Below, in pieces: positions 27,598 to 36,303 of a stretch of DNA of 64,000 bases. Position 1 is the stretch's first letter. Every line of letters starts with the position of its first letter. The position numbers and the translations under genes were made by a program. Under the pieces are notes generated by a model. The model worked only from the letters and a program-made list of their open reading frames with translations. It was not told the DNA's origin and did not search any database. The DNA is from Bradyrhizobium sp. SRL28. GTDB taxonomy: Bacteria; Pseudomonadota; Alphaproteobacteria; Rhizobiales; Xanthobacteraceae. The stretch spans positions 62,001-126,000 of the forward strand of contig NZ_JAHEAG010000009.1 in assembly GCF_018596315.1 (NCBI RefSeq), written 5' to 3'.

Positions 27598-27622
27598 AAG
27601 CCGCAGACGCGCGGCTTTCTCT
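27598..27622 (+). terminator. Terminator after the glycine-rich gene
   Basis: Stem AAGCCGC / GCGGCTT, loop AGACGC, followed by TCTCT; 17 bp after the stop at 27581. Confidence 0.65.
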
Positions 27623-27728
27623 GGTGGGTTCACCTGGAAGAATTGGCGAACAACAGAACGCCAGCTCTACAGGTGAGCCCACTCACCTCCGCAGTCGCAG
27701 CTCCGCACTTGGACTCGACTTTAATGTC

Positions 27729-27771
27729 CTACACCTCAATTTAGTAGCTACGCTGCGCTCGGCGCTTATCA
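27729..27771 (+). promoter_or_regulatory. CTAAA-N6-TTTAR promoter, site k
   Basis: CTACA-CCTCAA-TTTAG with TTATCA as -10 at the exact 26-nt offset. No convincing plus-strand gene follows: a 60-codon frame at 27837 opposes a kinase remnant. It may be an orphan promoter or make an antisense transcript to 28051-28770. Confidence 0.4.
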
Positions 27772-27904
27772 TTTGGTGATCCGCCCGGGTTCCGAGCGGC
27801 GGAAGATATCCAAACTTCCATGATGGAGCGCCTGCTATGGGTATTGAAGGACGATTTGCAGGCCTCGCAGCTCGGGCTCTCCGGCGAAAAATAGATCAAC
27901 GCGC

Positions 27905-28006
27905 CGATCATAACGGCGCCGAAGTCGGCGAATGGCAGGACACAAAGACAAAAATCACGGGTACCCCAGTCATCGCGAGTGTCCAGCGAAAAGTACTCGA
28001 ACGCAT
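27905..28006 (-). pseudogene. N-terminal remnant of a sensor histidine kinase
   Basis: Starts 44 bp downstream of the OmpR-type regulator on the same strand: MRSSTFRWTLAMTGVPVIF, closely matching the first helix of the two kinases in the window (MRSTTLWWTAVVAM; RTTTFRWAAGAF). A stop follows after about 33 codons. A YFSPES stretch in the next frame recalls the periplasmic FARLSPER. Everything beyond is gone, so the regulator has lost its operon partner. Confidence 0.65.
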
Positions 28007-28050
28007 GTATTGTGGTTGAACGCATCGGATCTCGCTGTACGGACATCCGG

Positions 28051-28770
28051 CTAGCCGTCAACGACGACGCATTGCTCCCGGCCATTGGAATCTTCTGGTC
28101 CGGTGCGAAGAATAAAGCCGGCGCCGCGGACATTGTGGATCATAGGGACTTCGTCAGGCCCGTCCACCTTATGGCGCAAGCGACCCATATGCACGTCTAC
28201 GAGATTGGTCGCCGGAACGAACTTGTAATTCCAGACTTCCTCCAGAAGCATGGCTCGCGTCAGAAGCTGATCGCTACGTTGCATCATATATTCGAGCAGG
28301 CGAAACTCGCGCGGCAGCAGATCGATGACGCGCTCGCCGCGTTTGGCGGTGCGCTCGATCAGATCGAGCTCGAGCGGCCCTGCCCGCAGTATAGTTTCGC
28401 GCGATTCGGCCGGACGGCGAAGCAACGCCTCCACCCGGGCGACAAGTTCGACGATCGCAAAGGGTTTGGTGAGATAGTCGTCGCCACCCATCCGCAATCC
28501 GCGCACACGGTCGTCCACTGCACCGAGCGCGCTCAACACCAGCACCGGGGTACGCACCTGGTCCTTTCGCAGCGCCTCGATCACCGTAAGTCCATCCATT
28601 CCGGGCAACAGCCGATCGACAACCATGGCGTCCGGCCGCAACGATCGCGCCTTGTCGAGGCCATCGATGCCGTTAGCCGACCATTCGACGTCAAAACCAC
28701 GATCGGTGAGTTCGGCGGTAATTTCCTCGGCCGTTTCGCTGTCGTCCTCGATCAGAAGCACTTTTGTCAT
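28051..28770 (-). CDS. OmpR-family response regulator
   Basis: 239 residues. Receiver with DD pocket at 9-10, phosphoacceptor Asp52 in MVVDRLLPG, Lys102 in LTKPF; winged-helix DNA-binding domain (about 130-225) with EFRLLEYMMQ, LTRAMLLEEVW and the wing HNVRGAGFILR. The start MTKVLLIEDD at 28770 defines the gene; the longer frame to 29169 runs through intergenic sequence and a dispersed repeat. Its downstream kinase is a remnant. The intact kinases at 1485 and 25657 belong to the same kinase subfamily and may phosphorylate it. Confidence 0.9.
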   Translation of the reverse strand: MTKVLLIEDDSETAEEITAELTDRGFDVEWSANGIDGLDKARSLRPDAMVVDRLLPGMDGLTVIEALRKDQVRTPVLVLSALGAVDDRVRGLRMGGDDYLTKPFAIVELVARVEALLRRPAESRETILRAGPLELDLIERTAKRGERVIDLLPREFRLLEYMMQRSDQLLTRAMLLEEVWNYKFVPATNLVDVHMGRLRHKVDGPDEVPMIHNVRGAGFILRTGPEDSNGREQCVVVDG

Positions 28771-29017
28771 CGGTTCATTCCCAGCCGCTACTATGCCATT
28801 CGCACCGAGCCCTGTGCTCGAGCCTGGATTTCCTGGGATCATATGCTTGCTCGAGACCAAAGGCATAATCTCACCGGCCCCAAACGCCATGGAAAAGAGC
28901 AGGACGGCACCTCCCGCCTCGGTTCGGGGGGCAAGAGGCGTGGCGGACGCCGTCCTCATGGCGGCCAATCTGAACACCGCCTCGGGGGGCAAGCGCGGTG
29001 GGCCGCTCAACAAGACA

Positions 29018-29060
29018 CATAGGCTTCCGGAGGGACCCCCACCACTAAATAGCATTTTAG
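29018..29060 (-). promoter_or_regulatory. CTAAA-N6-TTTAR promoter, site j
   Basis: Minus strand CTAAA-ATGCTA-TTTAG then TGG, with CTATGT as -10 (offset 27). It lies about 250 bp upstream of the regulator start at 28770, in otherwise empty sequence 28771-29127. Confidence 0.5.
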
Positions 29061-29127
29061 AAACGGCCCGGCCCGAAGCGCTTATCGCTCTACGGGCGGG
29101 CGTCGGAAAGCGGGTTTTCGGCTTGGA

Positions 29128-29171
29128 GCATGATCCGGAACAGTCGGTACCGGTTTTCCGAAAGGTCATGC
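29128..29171. repeat. Dispersed Rhizobiales palindromic repeat
   Basis: GCATGATCCGG ... CCGGTTTTCCG ... GGTCATGC forms an interrupted palindrome of the short intergenic family that is very common in Bradyrhizobium and relatives (from general knowledge). Lies between the regulator and the efflux operon. Confidence 0.7.
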
Positions 29172-29218
29172 GCTAATAAGATACAGCGAGACGACTATTC
29201 GAGGAAATTCATCACGCT

Positions 29219-30214
29219 CTAGCAGCCTGCTGGCGATACGCCCGGTGTTGCCGCTGCGCCTGTGGCGTTAGCCGGCGCCATCGTCCCAGGCGTCGCTAGA
29301 TTGATCGTCATGCTCTCGGCGCATGCCGACGTATTCGGTGTCGGCATCACACCCGTGGTCGGATCGATGCTGGTGTCGGCAAGCACCGCGACTGGGGGTT
29401 GAATCGTGCCAGGCGGGGGACTGCTCGTAACTTCGGGGGTCGAGAGCGGCAAAGCGGCGCCATTGGTCGGCGGACCTCCCGGCGTAGTGCTGCATGCGGT
29501 AGTCGACGGGCTGCCGAGCGGAGACACCGGCAATATGGTCCCGGTCGTGCTGCCGACGAATGGCGTGGGAATAGTCCCCAACGCGATCCCTGGCATCATC
29601 GTTGTCGATGGCATCATCGTCGCTGTGCTGCCCACCATGGATGTGGAGGCGGTGGTTGGTACCATCGATGGCGTCGGTGTGGACGTTGCGGTAGCGGCAG
29701 GCTCCGCCGCCGCTGCTGTCAGCGACGACGCCACCGGTATCGTCGTGCCGAAAATATCGGTCGCGAACGATGTAGCTGGTGTTGCGGACAGCAACAGCGG
29801 CGCGGTCGAACTGGCGGTCGCCGCGGCGAGAGACGCAGCCGTCAGTGGCGGTGTCGTCGCTGCCGCGGGCGTGGAGGGTGTCGTTCCGATTGCGCCACCT
29901 GTTGCCGACATAGAAATAACTGGCACCGACGGCGTTCCAGGCGCAATTTGTCCTGTTGGTGCAGCACAGGTCACGACCGTCCCCGGAGTCGTCGGGTCAG
30001 AAGCCAGCGGCACCGGCGCCAGCGTCGTGCCGGGAGAATTTGGCTGGGTTGTCGCCGAAAACGGGCTCGGACCATAGAGTGGAGATGTGACGATCGTCGC
30101 TGGCGTCGTTGGAAGCCCCATAGCCGTGCTACCCATGGTGGAGACCTGCGCCAGGCCAGCGCTGCCTCCCCCCAGCAAGATGACCGTTGTGAAAAGTAAG
30201 CGTCGCATCGCCAT
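29219..30214 (-). CDS. Low-complexity Ser/Thr/Pro/Ala-rich secreted protein
   Basis: 331 residues. Sec signal (LLFTTVILLGGGSAGLAQ), then an almost unbroken run of Thr, Pro, Ala, Ser and Gly with repeated TTPxT and STxxM turns. Only four cysteines, mostly C-terminal (SACAESM, SPAGC). It looks like an unstructured, possibly glycosylated or cell-wall-spanning protein. SD GGAGAGAGG precedes ATG. Lies 18 bp after the efflux membrane-fusion gene, so it is the third gene of that operon. Unusual partner for an RND pump; no outer-membrane TolC-type gene is here. Function unknown. Confidence 0.7.
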   Translation of the reverse strand: MAMRRLLFTTVILLGGGSAGLAQVSTMGSTAMGLPTTPATIVTSPLYGPSPFSATTQPNSPGTTLAPVPLASDPTTPGTVVTCAAPTGQIAPGTPSVPVISMSATGGAIGTTPSTPAAATTPPLTAASLAAATASSTAPLLLSATPATSFATDIFGTTIPVASSLTAAAAEPAATATSTPTPSMVPTTASTSMVGSTATMMPSTTMMPGIALGTIPTPFVGSTTGTILPVSPLGSPSTTACSTTPGGPPTNGAALPLSTPEVTSSPPPGTIQPPVAVLADTSIDPTTGVMPTPNTSACAESMTINLATPGTMAPANATGAAATPGVSPAGC

Positions 30215-30232
30215 TCCTCTCTCCGTCCCGAT

Positions 30233-31510
30233 CTAGCTTGTCTGTGGCTTATCTGTGCGAACCGTGACCTTGCTGCCATTCGCCAGGCCGAGCATCGGAT
30301 TGAGGATGACCTGATCGCTGGGCTTGACGCCATCGTGCACTTCGACCTCCGTGCCGAAGTCACGCGCAATCGTTATTTTCTGCAGATGGACGGTCCCGTT
30401 CTCGACGACCGCGACATGGACACCGTTCTGATCGAATACCACCGCGTCGGCGGGGATGATCATCGACGGCGTCTTTCTCGGGATATGCAGTTCGACGGTG
30501 CAATAGATCCCGGGGCTGAGCGCCCAGTCCGGATTGGGGACGTCGATTTCGGTCAGCAGCGTGCGGCTGCCGGGCTGCAACGCGTTTGCGATTCGCGTCA
30601 CCTTGCCGGGAAAGGTTCGATTTGGAATCTCGGGGACACGGACCACTGCGTCGACTCCGGGCCCAACCCCGAAAGCCTGGTCCTGGGGGACGAACACCTG
30701 GGTGCGGATCACGTCAGGGTGCATCAGCGTGAACATGAAGGTCGACCCCGATGTCACCAGGCTGCCATTGTCGATGTTGCGCTGTGTGATCACCCCGTCG
30801 AACGGCGCCACCACACGCTGGTACGCCTTCTCCTGCCCAAGAATTCGAATCTGGGCCTCCTGGGCTTCAATGTTGGACTGAGCCACACCCACCGCTGCTT
30901 CCTGCGCCTGCAGGGTCAGGCGATCGTTGTCGCCCTGCTGAAGTGTGAGCCATCCCTGTTTGACCAGTTTGCTGTCGCGCGCATTGGTGACCTGGGCGAG
31001 TTCCTGGCTTGCCTGGGTCTGCCGCAACGTCGCCTGATTCTGGGCCAGCGTCGCCTTGGCTTGCGCAATCTGGTGGTCGAGCTCGGGGGCGGTAATGTCC
31101 ACCAACAGGGCTCCGGCCTTGACCCGATCGCCGATGTCGACGTAGCGCTTTTCGATGTAGCCGCTGGTGCGCGCAAAGATATTCGCCGCCTCAAAGGCCG
31201 TCGTAGTCGCCGGCAAGCTGACCGTAATCTTGCTGTCGCTGGCGCGGACCGCCGCGACGCGAACATTGGGGACAGAAGTCCTGCTCTGTTGCGCAGTGGC
31301 CGCGACCTCGACGCCGGCCTGGTAGTGGCGCCAGCCTCCTATTCCAAGGCCGGCCAGCAGCAGCAGCAGCGCGCTTCCGCCGAACAACACTCCTCCGTAG
31401 CGACGTCGACCCTTGCGACCGCCATCGGGTAGCGCCACAACGCGATCGGTTTCAGGGTCAACGCGTCCCTCAACATTTTCACTTTTCGGCTGCAAACGAA
31501 TCTCGGTCAT
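30233..31510 (-). CDS. RND efflux periplasmic adaptor (membrane fusion protein)
   Basis: 425 residues: N-terminal cytoplasmic tail, one helix (about 40-62), then the HlyD/AcrA arrangement of lipoyl half-motif (GYIEKRYVDIGDRVKAGALL), coiled hairpin (QAKATLAQNQATLRQTQ...), second lipoyl half (VVAPFDGVITQRNIDNGSLV) and beta-barrel. It links the inner-membrane pump to an outer-membrane channel. The start overlaps the pump stop by 4 bp. Order pump-then-adaptor is the reverse of the more usual operon. Confidence 0.92.
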   Translation of the reverse strand: MTEIRLQPKSENVEGRVDPETDRVVALPDGGRKGRRRYGGVLFGGSALLLLLAGLGIGGWRHYQAGVEVAATAQQSRTSVPNVRVAAVRASDSKITVSLPATTTAFEAANIFARTSGYIEKRYVDIGDRVKAGALLVDITAPELDHQIAQAKATLAQNQATLRQTQASQELAQVTNARDSKLVKQGWLTLQQGDNDRLTLQAQEAAVGVAQSNIEAQEAQIRILGQEKAYQRVVAPFDGVITQRNIDNGSLVTSGSTFMFTLMHPDVIRTQVFVPQDQAFGVGPGVDAVVRVPEIPNRTFPGKVTRIANALQPGSRTLLTEIDVPNPDWALSPGIYCTVELHIPRKTPSMIIPADAVVFDQNGVHVAVVENGTVHLQKITIARDFGTEVEVHDGVKPSDQVILNPMLGLANGSKVTVRTDKPQTS

Positions 31511-34500
31511 CCCGGAACCTCCTCGAAAACGCCATGGTGCGGCTTTCCGTCGTTGCGTTTGCGCAGCATTGCGAACAGGTAAGGCACGATCAGCAATGTC
31601 GTCGGGGTCGCGAACAGCAGGCCGCCGATGACGGCGCGCGCGAGCGCAGCATTTTGTTCCTCGCCGGCACCGCCGATAGCCATCGGGATCATGCCGACGA
31701 TCATCGCGGCAGCCGTCATCAGCACGGGGCGGATTCGGGTGTGGCCGGCGCTCAACGCGGCCTCAAATGCGGAGCGCCCCTTTAATTGTTGCTCGCGTGC
31801 GAAGGTCACCAGCAGAATCGAGTTCGCTGAAGCGACGCCAACCGCCATGATCGCGCCCATCAGCGACGGCACGTTCAACGTGGTGCCGGTGATGAACAGC
31901 ATCGTGACGATGCCGCAAAGCGTCGCCGGCAGGGCCAGGATCACAACGAAAGGATCGCCGAACGTCTGGTAGTTCACGACCATCAGCAGATAGACGAAGA
32001 CGGCGGCGAATAGCAGCCCGATGCCGAGATTCCGAAACGAGTCGTTCATACTCTGTATCTGGCCAACGACCTGAATTGAGTTGCCCGGTTTCAGCTTCTG
32101 CTGCAGCTCCTTCGTAACCTTGTTGATATCGGCTGCGACGGCGCCGAGATCGCGGCCCTGCACGCTGGCATACACATCAAAGACCGGCTGGATATTGGTC
32201 TGGTTCGAGTTTGTGGCGACCGTGTCGCGGTTGAACGTCGCGACATTACTAAGCACGCCGGGGACAGTTTGGCCGCTCGCCGCCAGTGAGGTGGAAACCG
32301 GCGTGTTTCCGAGCGCATTGAGCGAGTTGACGAGGCGTTCCGGCGTTTGCACGGCCAGATAATACGGAATCCCCGAACTCAGATCGGTCCAGAAATTGGG
32401 CGACACCTGCACCGACGAACTCAGGCTGACATTGATGTTTGTGGCTATGGTGCTGGCATTGAGGCCGAGTTGAGCAGCCCGGGTCCGATCGATTTCGGCG
32501 TAGAACGCCGGACCGTCGACTTCCTGCTGCAGATGCGCGTCGACGATCCCCGGGATCGCGGCGAGACGTTGCTGAAGCTCCTTTGCAATCGAAAGGTTGT
32601 TGTGGTCGGTGCCCACCGTCCGGACGTCGATCTGCGCCGGCAATCCGAAGTTCAGGATCTGCGTCACGATGTCGGCCGCCTGGAAATAGAACGTGCTTTC
32701 GGGAAATGCGGCGGGCAGCACCTGACGCAACTTCTTGACATATTCGGCGGTCGGCCTGTGGCCTTCCTTCAGCTGGACCTGGATGACACCGTCGTTGATT
32801 CCGATCGTGGAACCGTCCGCGAATGCCAGATTGTAGGCTCGCGCCGGCAGGCCGATATTGTCGATAATGAGGCCGCGGTCCTGTTCTGGAATGACTTCGC
32901 GGATCTTGTCCTCGACCTTCTGGAATATCGCCTCGGTGCTTTCGATACGGGTCCCGGCGGGAGCACGAACGTGAAGCTGGATCTGGCCGCCGTCGATCAG
33001 CGGGAAAAAGTCCCGCCCAACGAACAAGAGCATCGTGGCGCCGAGGCCGAGTATCAACACGGCGACAACAGGTACGATGGCCCGCCTGCGCAACAGCAGC
33101 GTGAGGACTTTCAGGTATCCCCCACGCAGCCGTTCGAAGCCGCGGTTGAATGCGGCGGTCATCCGCGAGAAGAAGCCTGGCGGGGTCCCAGCGTCCGTAC
33201 CATGACGCTCATTCTTGAGCAGCAAGCCGATCGTGATCGGAGTCAGGGTCCGCGACAACAAGTAGGAAGCCAGCATCGCAAATACGACAGCAAGACCAAG
33301 TGGCGTGAACAGGTACTTGGCCGGTCCGTCGAGAAACACCACCGACGTGAACACGCAACTGATGGCGAGGGTGGAAACTAGCGTCGGAACCGCGATCTCG
33401 GCGGCGCCGTGCAATGTCGCCTCGGAAAGCGGCATGTGTTCTTCGGTCCACAAGCGGTGCGTGTTCTCGATGGTCACGGTCGAGTCGTCGACCAGTATGC
33501 CAACCGCCAGCGCAAGGCCGCCGAGCGTCATGGTGTTCAGTGTCTCGCCGAGAAAGTACAGCACGATGAGCGACGACAGGATCGAGAGCGGAATCGAAAT
33601 CATCACCACCAGCGTCGACCGCCAGGAGCCCAGGAAGATCAGGATCATCAGCGCGGTGAGGCCCGCCGCGATGGCGCCCTCGCGCAGCACGCCATTAACG
33701 GAATTTGTCACGAATACCGACTGGTCGAACAGTTCGTTGATCTTGAGTCCGGCCGGCGCGGCGGCGCGGATCGACTGCAGGGCCTGCTTCACGCCGTTGA
33801 CGACCGCCAGCGTGGAGGCATTGCCATTCTTGATGATGCTGAGCAATACCGAGCGGTGGCCGTCGTCGCGCACGATGTTCTGCTGCACCAGCGAGCCGTC
33901 GCGTACTTGCGCCACGTCCTTCAACAGGATGGTGGCGCCGTTGGCGAACTTGACGGGCATCTTGTTGAGATCGTCGATCGTCGCCGGCGTCGCGTTGGTT
34001 CGCACCGTGTATTGCTTGTCTCCGATCTTCGCTGTTCCCGACGGCAGCGTCAGGTTTTGCGTATTGACCGCGTTCACGATGTCGAGCGGCGTCAATCCTC
34101 GGGACAGAAGCTTGTCCGGGTCGATATCCACCATGATCTGACGATACTTGCCGCCGGCCGGCGTCGGCAGAGTGACGCCAGGCACCGGCGCCAGTTGCTG
34201 CCGGACCCGATAGATACCGAAGTCATAGAGCTGCTGCTCGTTCAGGCTGTCCGAGTTGAGGCTGAGCTGCAGCACGGGAACGCTCGACGCATTGAACTGC
34301 ACGACGATCGGCGGCTGGATGCCGGGCGGCATCAACGAGCGAATGGAATTGGTAGCGGAGACGATTTGCGCGATGGCGAGGTCGAGGTTGACGTCAGGCT
34401 GGAAGTAAATCTTCTGGATCGACAGACCATTGAGGGTCTGCGCTTCCATGTTCTTGATGCCGTTGACGTTCGCGCTGATGGAATATTGGCTGTAGGTGGT

Positions 34501-34689
34501 GACGCGCTGTTCCATCTCCGGCGTGGTCAAACCGGTGTATTGCCAGATCACCGTGACCACCGGTATTCGTATTTCCGGAAAAATATCCGTCGGCATCGAC
34601 CGGATGGCGGCGACGCCCAGAAACAGGATCAGGGCTGCGACCACATAAAACGTGTGCGGAAATCGCAGCGCAAATCGAACGATGCCCAT
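31507..34689 (-). CDS. RND multidrug/solute efflux pump, HAE1-like
   Basis: 1060-residue inner-membrane proton-driven exporter with 12 helices and two large periplasmic loops. The proton-relay Asp pair is present (AVGILVDDSTVTIENTHR), as are GRDFFPLIDGGQIQLHVRAP and the second half MGAIMAVGVASANSILLVTF. Conserved over the full length with no breaks. The start at 34689 opens the operon. Substrate is unknown; adaptor and a Thr-rich secreted protein follow. The 570 bp upstream carry two promoter-like elements that point the other way, towards cyoE. Confidence 0.92.
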   Translation of the reverse strand: MGIVRFALRFPHTFYVVAALILFLGVAAIRSMPTDIFPEIRIPVVTVIWQYTGLTTPEMEQRVTTYSQYSISANVNGIKNMEAQTLNGLSIQKIYFQPDVNLDLAIAQIVSATNSIRSLMPPGIQPPIVVQFNASSVPVLQLSLNSDSLNEQQLYDFGIYRVRQQLAPVPGVTLPTPAGGKYRQIMVDIDPDKLLSRGLTPLDIVNAVNTQNLTLPSGTAKIGDKQYTVRTNATPATIDDLNKMPVKFANGATILLKDVAQVRDGSLVQQNIVRDDGHRSVLLSIIKNGNASTLAVVNGVKQALQSIRAAAPAGLKINELFDQSVFVTNSVNGVLREGAIAAGLTALMILIFLGSWRSTLVVMISIPLSILSSLIVLYFLGETLNTMTLGGLALAVGILVDDSTVTIENTHRLWTEEHMPLSEATLHGAAEIAVPTLVSTLAISCVFTSVVFLDGPAKYLFTPLGLAVVFAMLASYLLSRTLTPITIGLLLKNERHGTDAGTPPGFFSRMTAAFNRGFERLRGGYLKVLTLLLRRRAIVPVVAVLILGLGATMLLFVGRDFFPLIDGGQIQLHVRAPAGTRIESTEAIFQKVEDKIREVIPEQDRGLIIDNIGLPARAYNLAFADGSTIGINDGVIQVQLKEGHRPTAEYVKKLRQVLPAAFPESTFYFQAADIVTQILNFGLPAQIDVRTVGTDHNNLSIAKELQQRLAAIPGIVDAHLQQEVDGPAFYAEIDRTRAAQLGLNASTIATNINVSLSSSVQVSPNFWTDLSSGIPYYLAVQTPERLVNSLNALGNTPVSTSLAASGQTVPGVLSNVATFNRDTVATNSNQTNIQPVFDVYASVQGRDLGAVAADINKVTKELQQKLKPGNSIQVVGQIQSMNDSFRNLGIGLLFAAVFVYLLMVVNYQTFGDPFVVILALPATLCGIVTMLFITGTTLNVPSLMGAIMAVGVASANSILLVTFAREQQLKGRSAFEAALSAGHTRIRPVLMTAAAMIVGMIPMAIGGAGEEQNAALARAVIGGLLFATPTTLLIVPYLFAMLRKRNDGKPHHGVFEEVPG

Positions 34690-34789
34690 CCTCTGTCCTC
34701 ACTGCGTTCCGCGCCGACGGCATTGCGAGCCGGCCAACAAATCTACGGGAGCGGCCTCCATACATGGCGGCCGTTCGCAGCACCCTCAA

Positions 34790-34805
34790 TTAAAAACCGA
34801 TTTAG
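34790..34805 (+). promoter_or_regulatory. CTAAA-N6-TTTAR site h (weak)
   Basis: TTAAA-AACCGA-TTTAG in the divergent region between the efflux operon and the oxidase operon. No -10-like hexamer at the standard offset in plus orientation, so its use is doubtful. Confidence 0.3.
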
Positions 34806-34892
34806 ACTTTCGCATTCGCTCGCGGTCTCCGCCAACCGCGACGATGCAAACGTTCGTATGATCCTTCGAACCATTATCCACATGGACATCCG

Positions 34893-34947
34893 TACTCACG
34901 TACAATTGAGCGAGCCATCGCGGCGCCCCTAATCTCGGTGCTATTCG
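34893..34947 (+). promoter_or_regulatory. Recurrent promoter-like element, copy 2 (ACGTACAATTG type)
   Basis: TACTCACGTACAATTGAGCG and, 35 nt from its start, CCTAATCTCGGTGCTATTCG; both blocks and the offset match 9417-9471. If it is the oxidase promoter, the leader before cyoE is about 310 nt. Confidence 0.5.
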
Positions 34948-34960
34948 ACCAGCTGCAGTG

Positions 34961-34994
34961 ACTGAACGTCTCGTACTACTGAACGTCTCGTACT
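34961..34994 (+). repeat. 17-bp exact tandem duplication
   Basis: ACTGAACGTCTCGTACT occurs twice head to tail, just downstream of the promoter-like element, in the presumed cyo leader. Confidence 0.85.
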
Positions 34995-35256
34995 CCGGCC
35001 AAACGGATTCTCAATGTATCAGCTGCACTAGCTCCCGACGAATGCCAACACATCGCGGCACATACGAACAGCCGGATAATCTGCACCGGTTCTGATCGAC
35101 GCGGTTGTGACAGGACGAACTCGCGATTCCGCCCTCCGGCACGCTGGAAATGGCCAAAGGCTTCACCCCGGACATGATCAGGCCGCGATCAACGGAGCCG
35201 GCGACGAAGTCGTCGACCCGCAAAAAGCAAATCTCTGGCGCTGAAAGACTTTGACC

Positions 35257-36303
35257 ATGAAGATCACAGCCACTTCCCTTCCTCGCCCGCGAGTGCTGCC
35301 CCGCTCCGGTTTGACGACACGGGTGCCTGATTTTATCGCACTCATGAAGCCACGCGTGATGTTGCTTGCGGTGTTCACCGCATTCGCTGGGTTGATGATT
35401 GCACCGGTTTCTCTCGATCCGCGACTCGGCTCGCTTGCGATGGTCGCTATTACCGTCGGGGCCGGTGCCGCCGGGGTGTTGAATATGTGGTACGATGCCG
35501 ATATCGACGCCGTCATGACCCGCACAGCCCGGCGTCCGATCCCTCGCGGCAGGATTTCGCGCCGAGAAGCGCTTGCGTTCGGACTATTCCTTTCCTTCGG
35601 CGCGGTCCTCGTCCTTGGCATGGCGACCAATGTCGCCGCCGCTGGCCTGCTCGCCTTCACGATCTTCTTCTACGTCGTCGTCTACACCCTCTGGCTGAAA
35701 CGGATTACGCCGCAGAACATCGTCATCGGCGGCGCTGCCGGCGCGTTTCCTCCCGTGGTCGGCTGGGCATCTGCCACCGGAGACATCGGCGTCGAGCCGA
35801 TCGTTCTGTTCCTGATCATCTTCCTGTGGACGCCCCCGCACTTCTGGGCGCTGTCGCTCAATCGTGCGGACGAATACCGGCATGCCGGCGTGCCCATGCT
35901 CCCGGTCGTTGCCGGAAGGGCCGCAACGACGCTGCAAATCCTCATCTACAGCGTTTTGTTGGTACCGACCTCGTTGCTGCCATGGGCACTCGGGTATGCC
36001 GGAGCACTGTACGGCGTGGTTGCTCTCGCCAGCGGAGCGGTCTTCCTTGCGCTGGCGTTGCAGCTGCGCCGGAGCCAGGAGAGCGATCGGCAAGCGGCAC
36101 AGCGTCTGTTCCTGTTTTCGATTTCTTATCTGTTCCTGCTGTTTGCCGCCCTGTTGACCAACAATATCGGCGATCGATCGTCGTGGACGGTCTCAGCGCG
36201 TGAGGACGTCCGGCGGAACACCCGATTCGCCTCGCTCGCAGCCCTGCAGCTTCCGCTTGATATGGCAATCGCCTTCACCGTTGCAAAGTCAGACGAGGTC
36301 TAG
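35257..36303 (+). CDS. cyoE: Protoheme IX farnesyltransferase (haem O synthase)
   Basis: UbiA-family membrane prenyltransferase making haem O for the terminal oxidase. 348 residues, about nine helices. Prenyl-phosphate/Mg site NMWYDADIDAVMTRTARRP and second Asp-rich loop NRADEYRHAGVPMLP are intact. ATG 35257 is used; TTG two codons earlier is possible. Placed first in the oxidase operon, with the cyoA ATG directly after the TAG (36304). In E. coli-type operons cyoE is last. Confidence 0.92.
   Translation: MKITATSLPRPRVLPRSGLTTRVPDFIALMKPRVMLLAVFTAFAGLMIAPVSLDPRLGSLAMVAITVGAGAAGVLNMWYDADIDAVMTRTARRPIPRGRISRREALAFGLFLSFGAVLVLGMATNVAAAGLLAFTIFFYVVVYTLWLKRITPQNIVIGGAAGAFPPVVGWASATGDIGVEPIVLFLIIFLWTPPHFWALSLNRADEYRHAGVPMLPVVAGRAATTLQILIYSVLLVPTSLLPWALGYAGALYGVVALASGAVFLALALQLRRSQESDRQAAQRLFLFSISYLFLLFAALLTNNIGDRSSWTVSAREDVRRNTRFASLAALQLPLDMAIAFTVAKSDEV

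Noticed and set aside
27741..28133. Open frame of 130 codons on the minus strand beyond the regulator
   Set aside because: Runs through the regulator tail in a wrong frame; the kinase-like start at 28006 is in another frame and explains the region better.
29399..30199. Arg-rich plus-strand frames opposite the Thr/Pro-rich protein
   Set aside because: The minus strand has a signal peptide, SD and operon position; the plus-strand frames are composition artefacts.
32347..34932. Long plus-strand frames opposite the RND pump
   Set aside because: Shadows caused by high GC at third positions of the pump gene.
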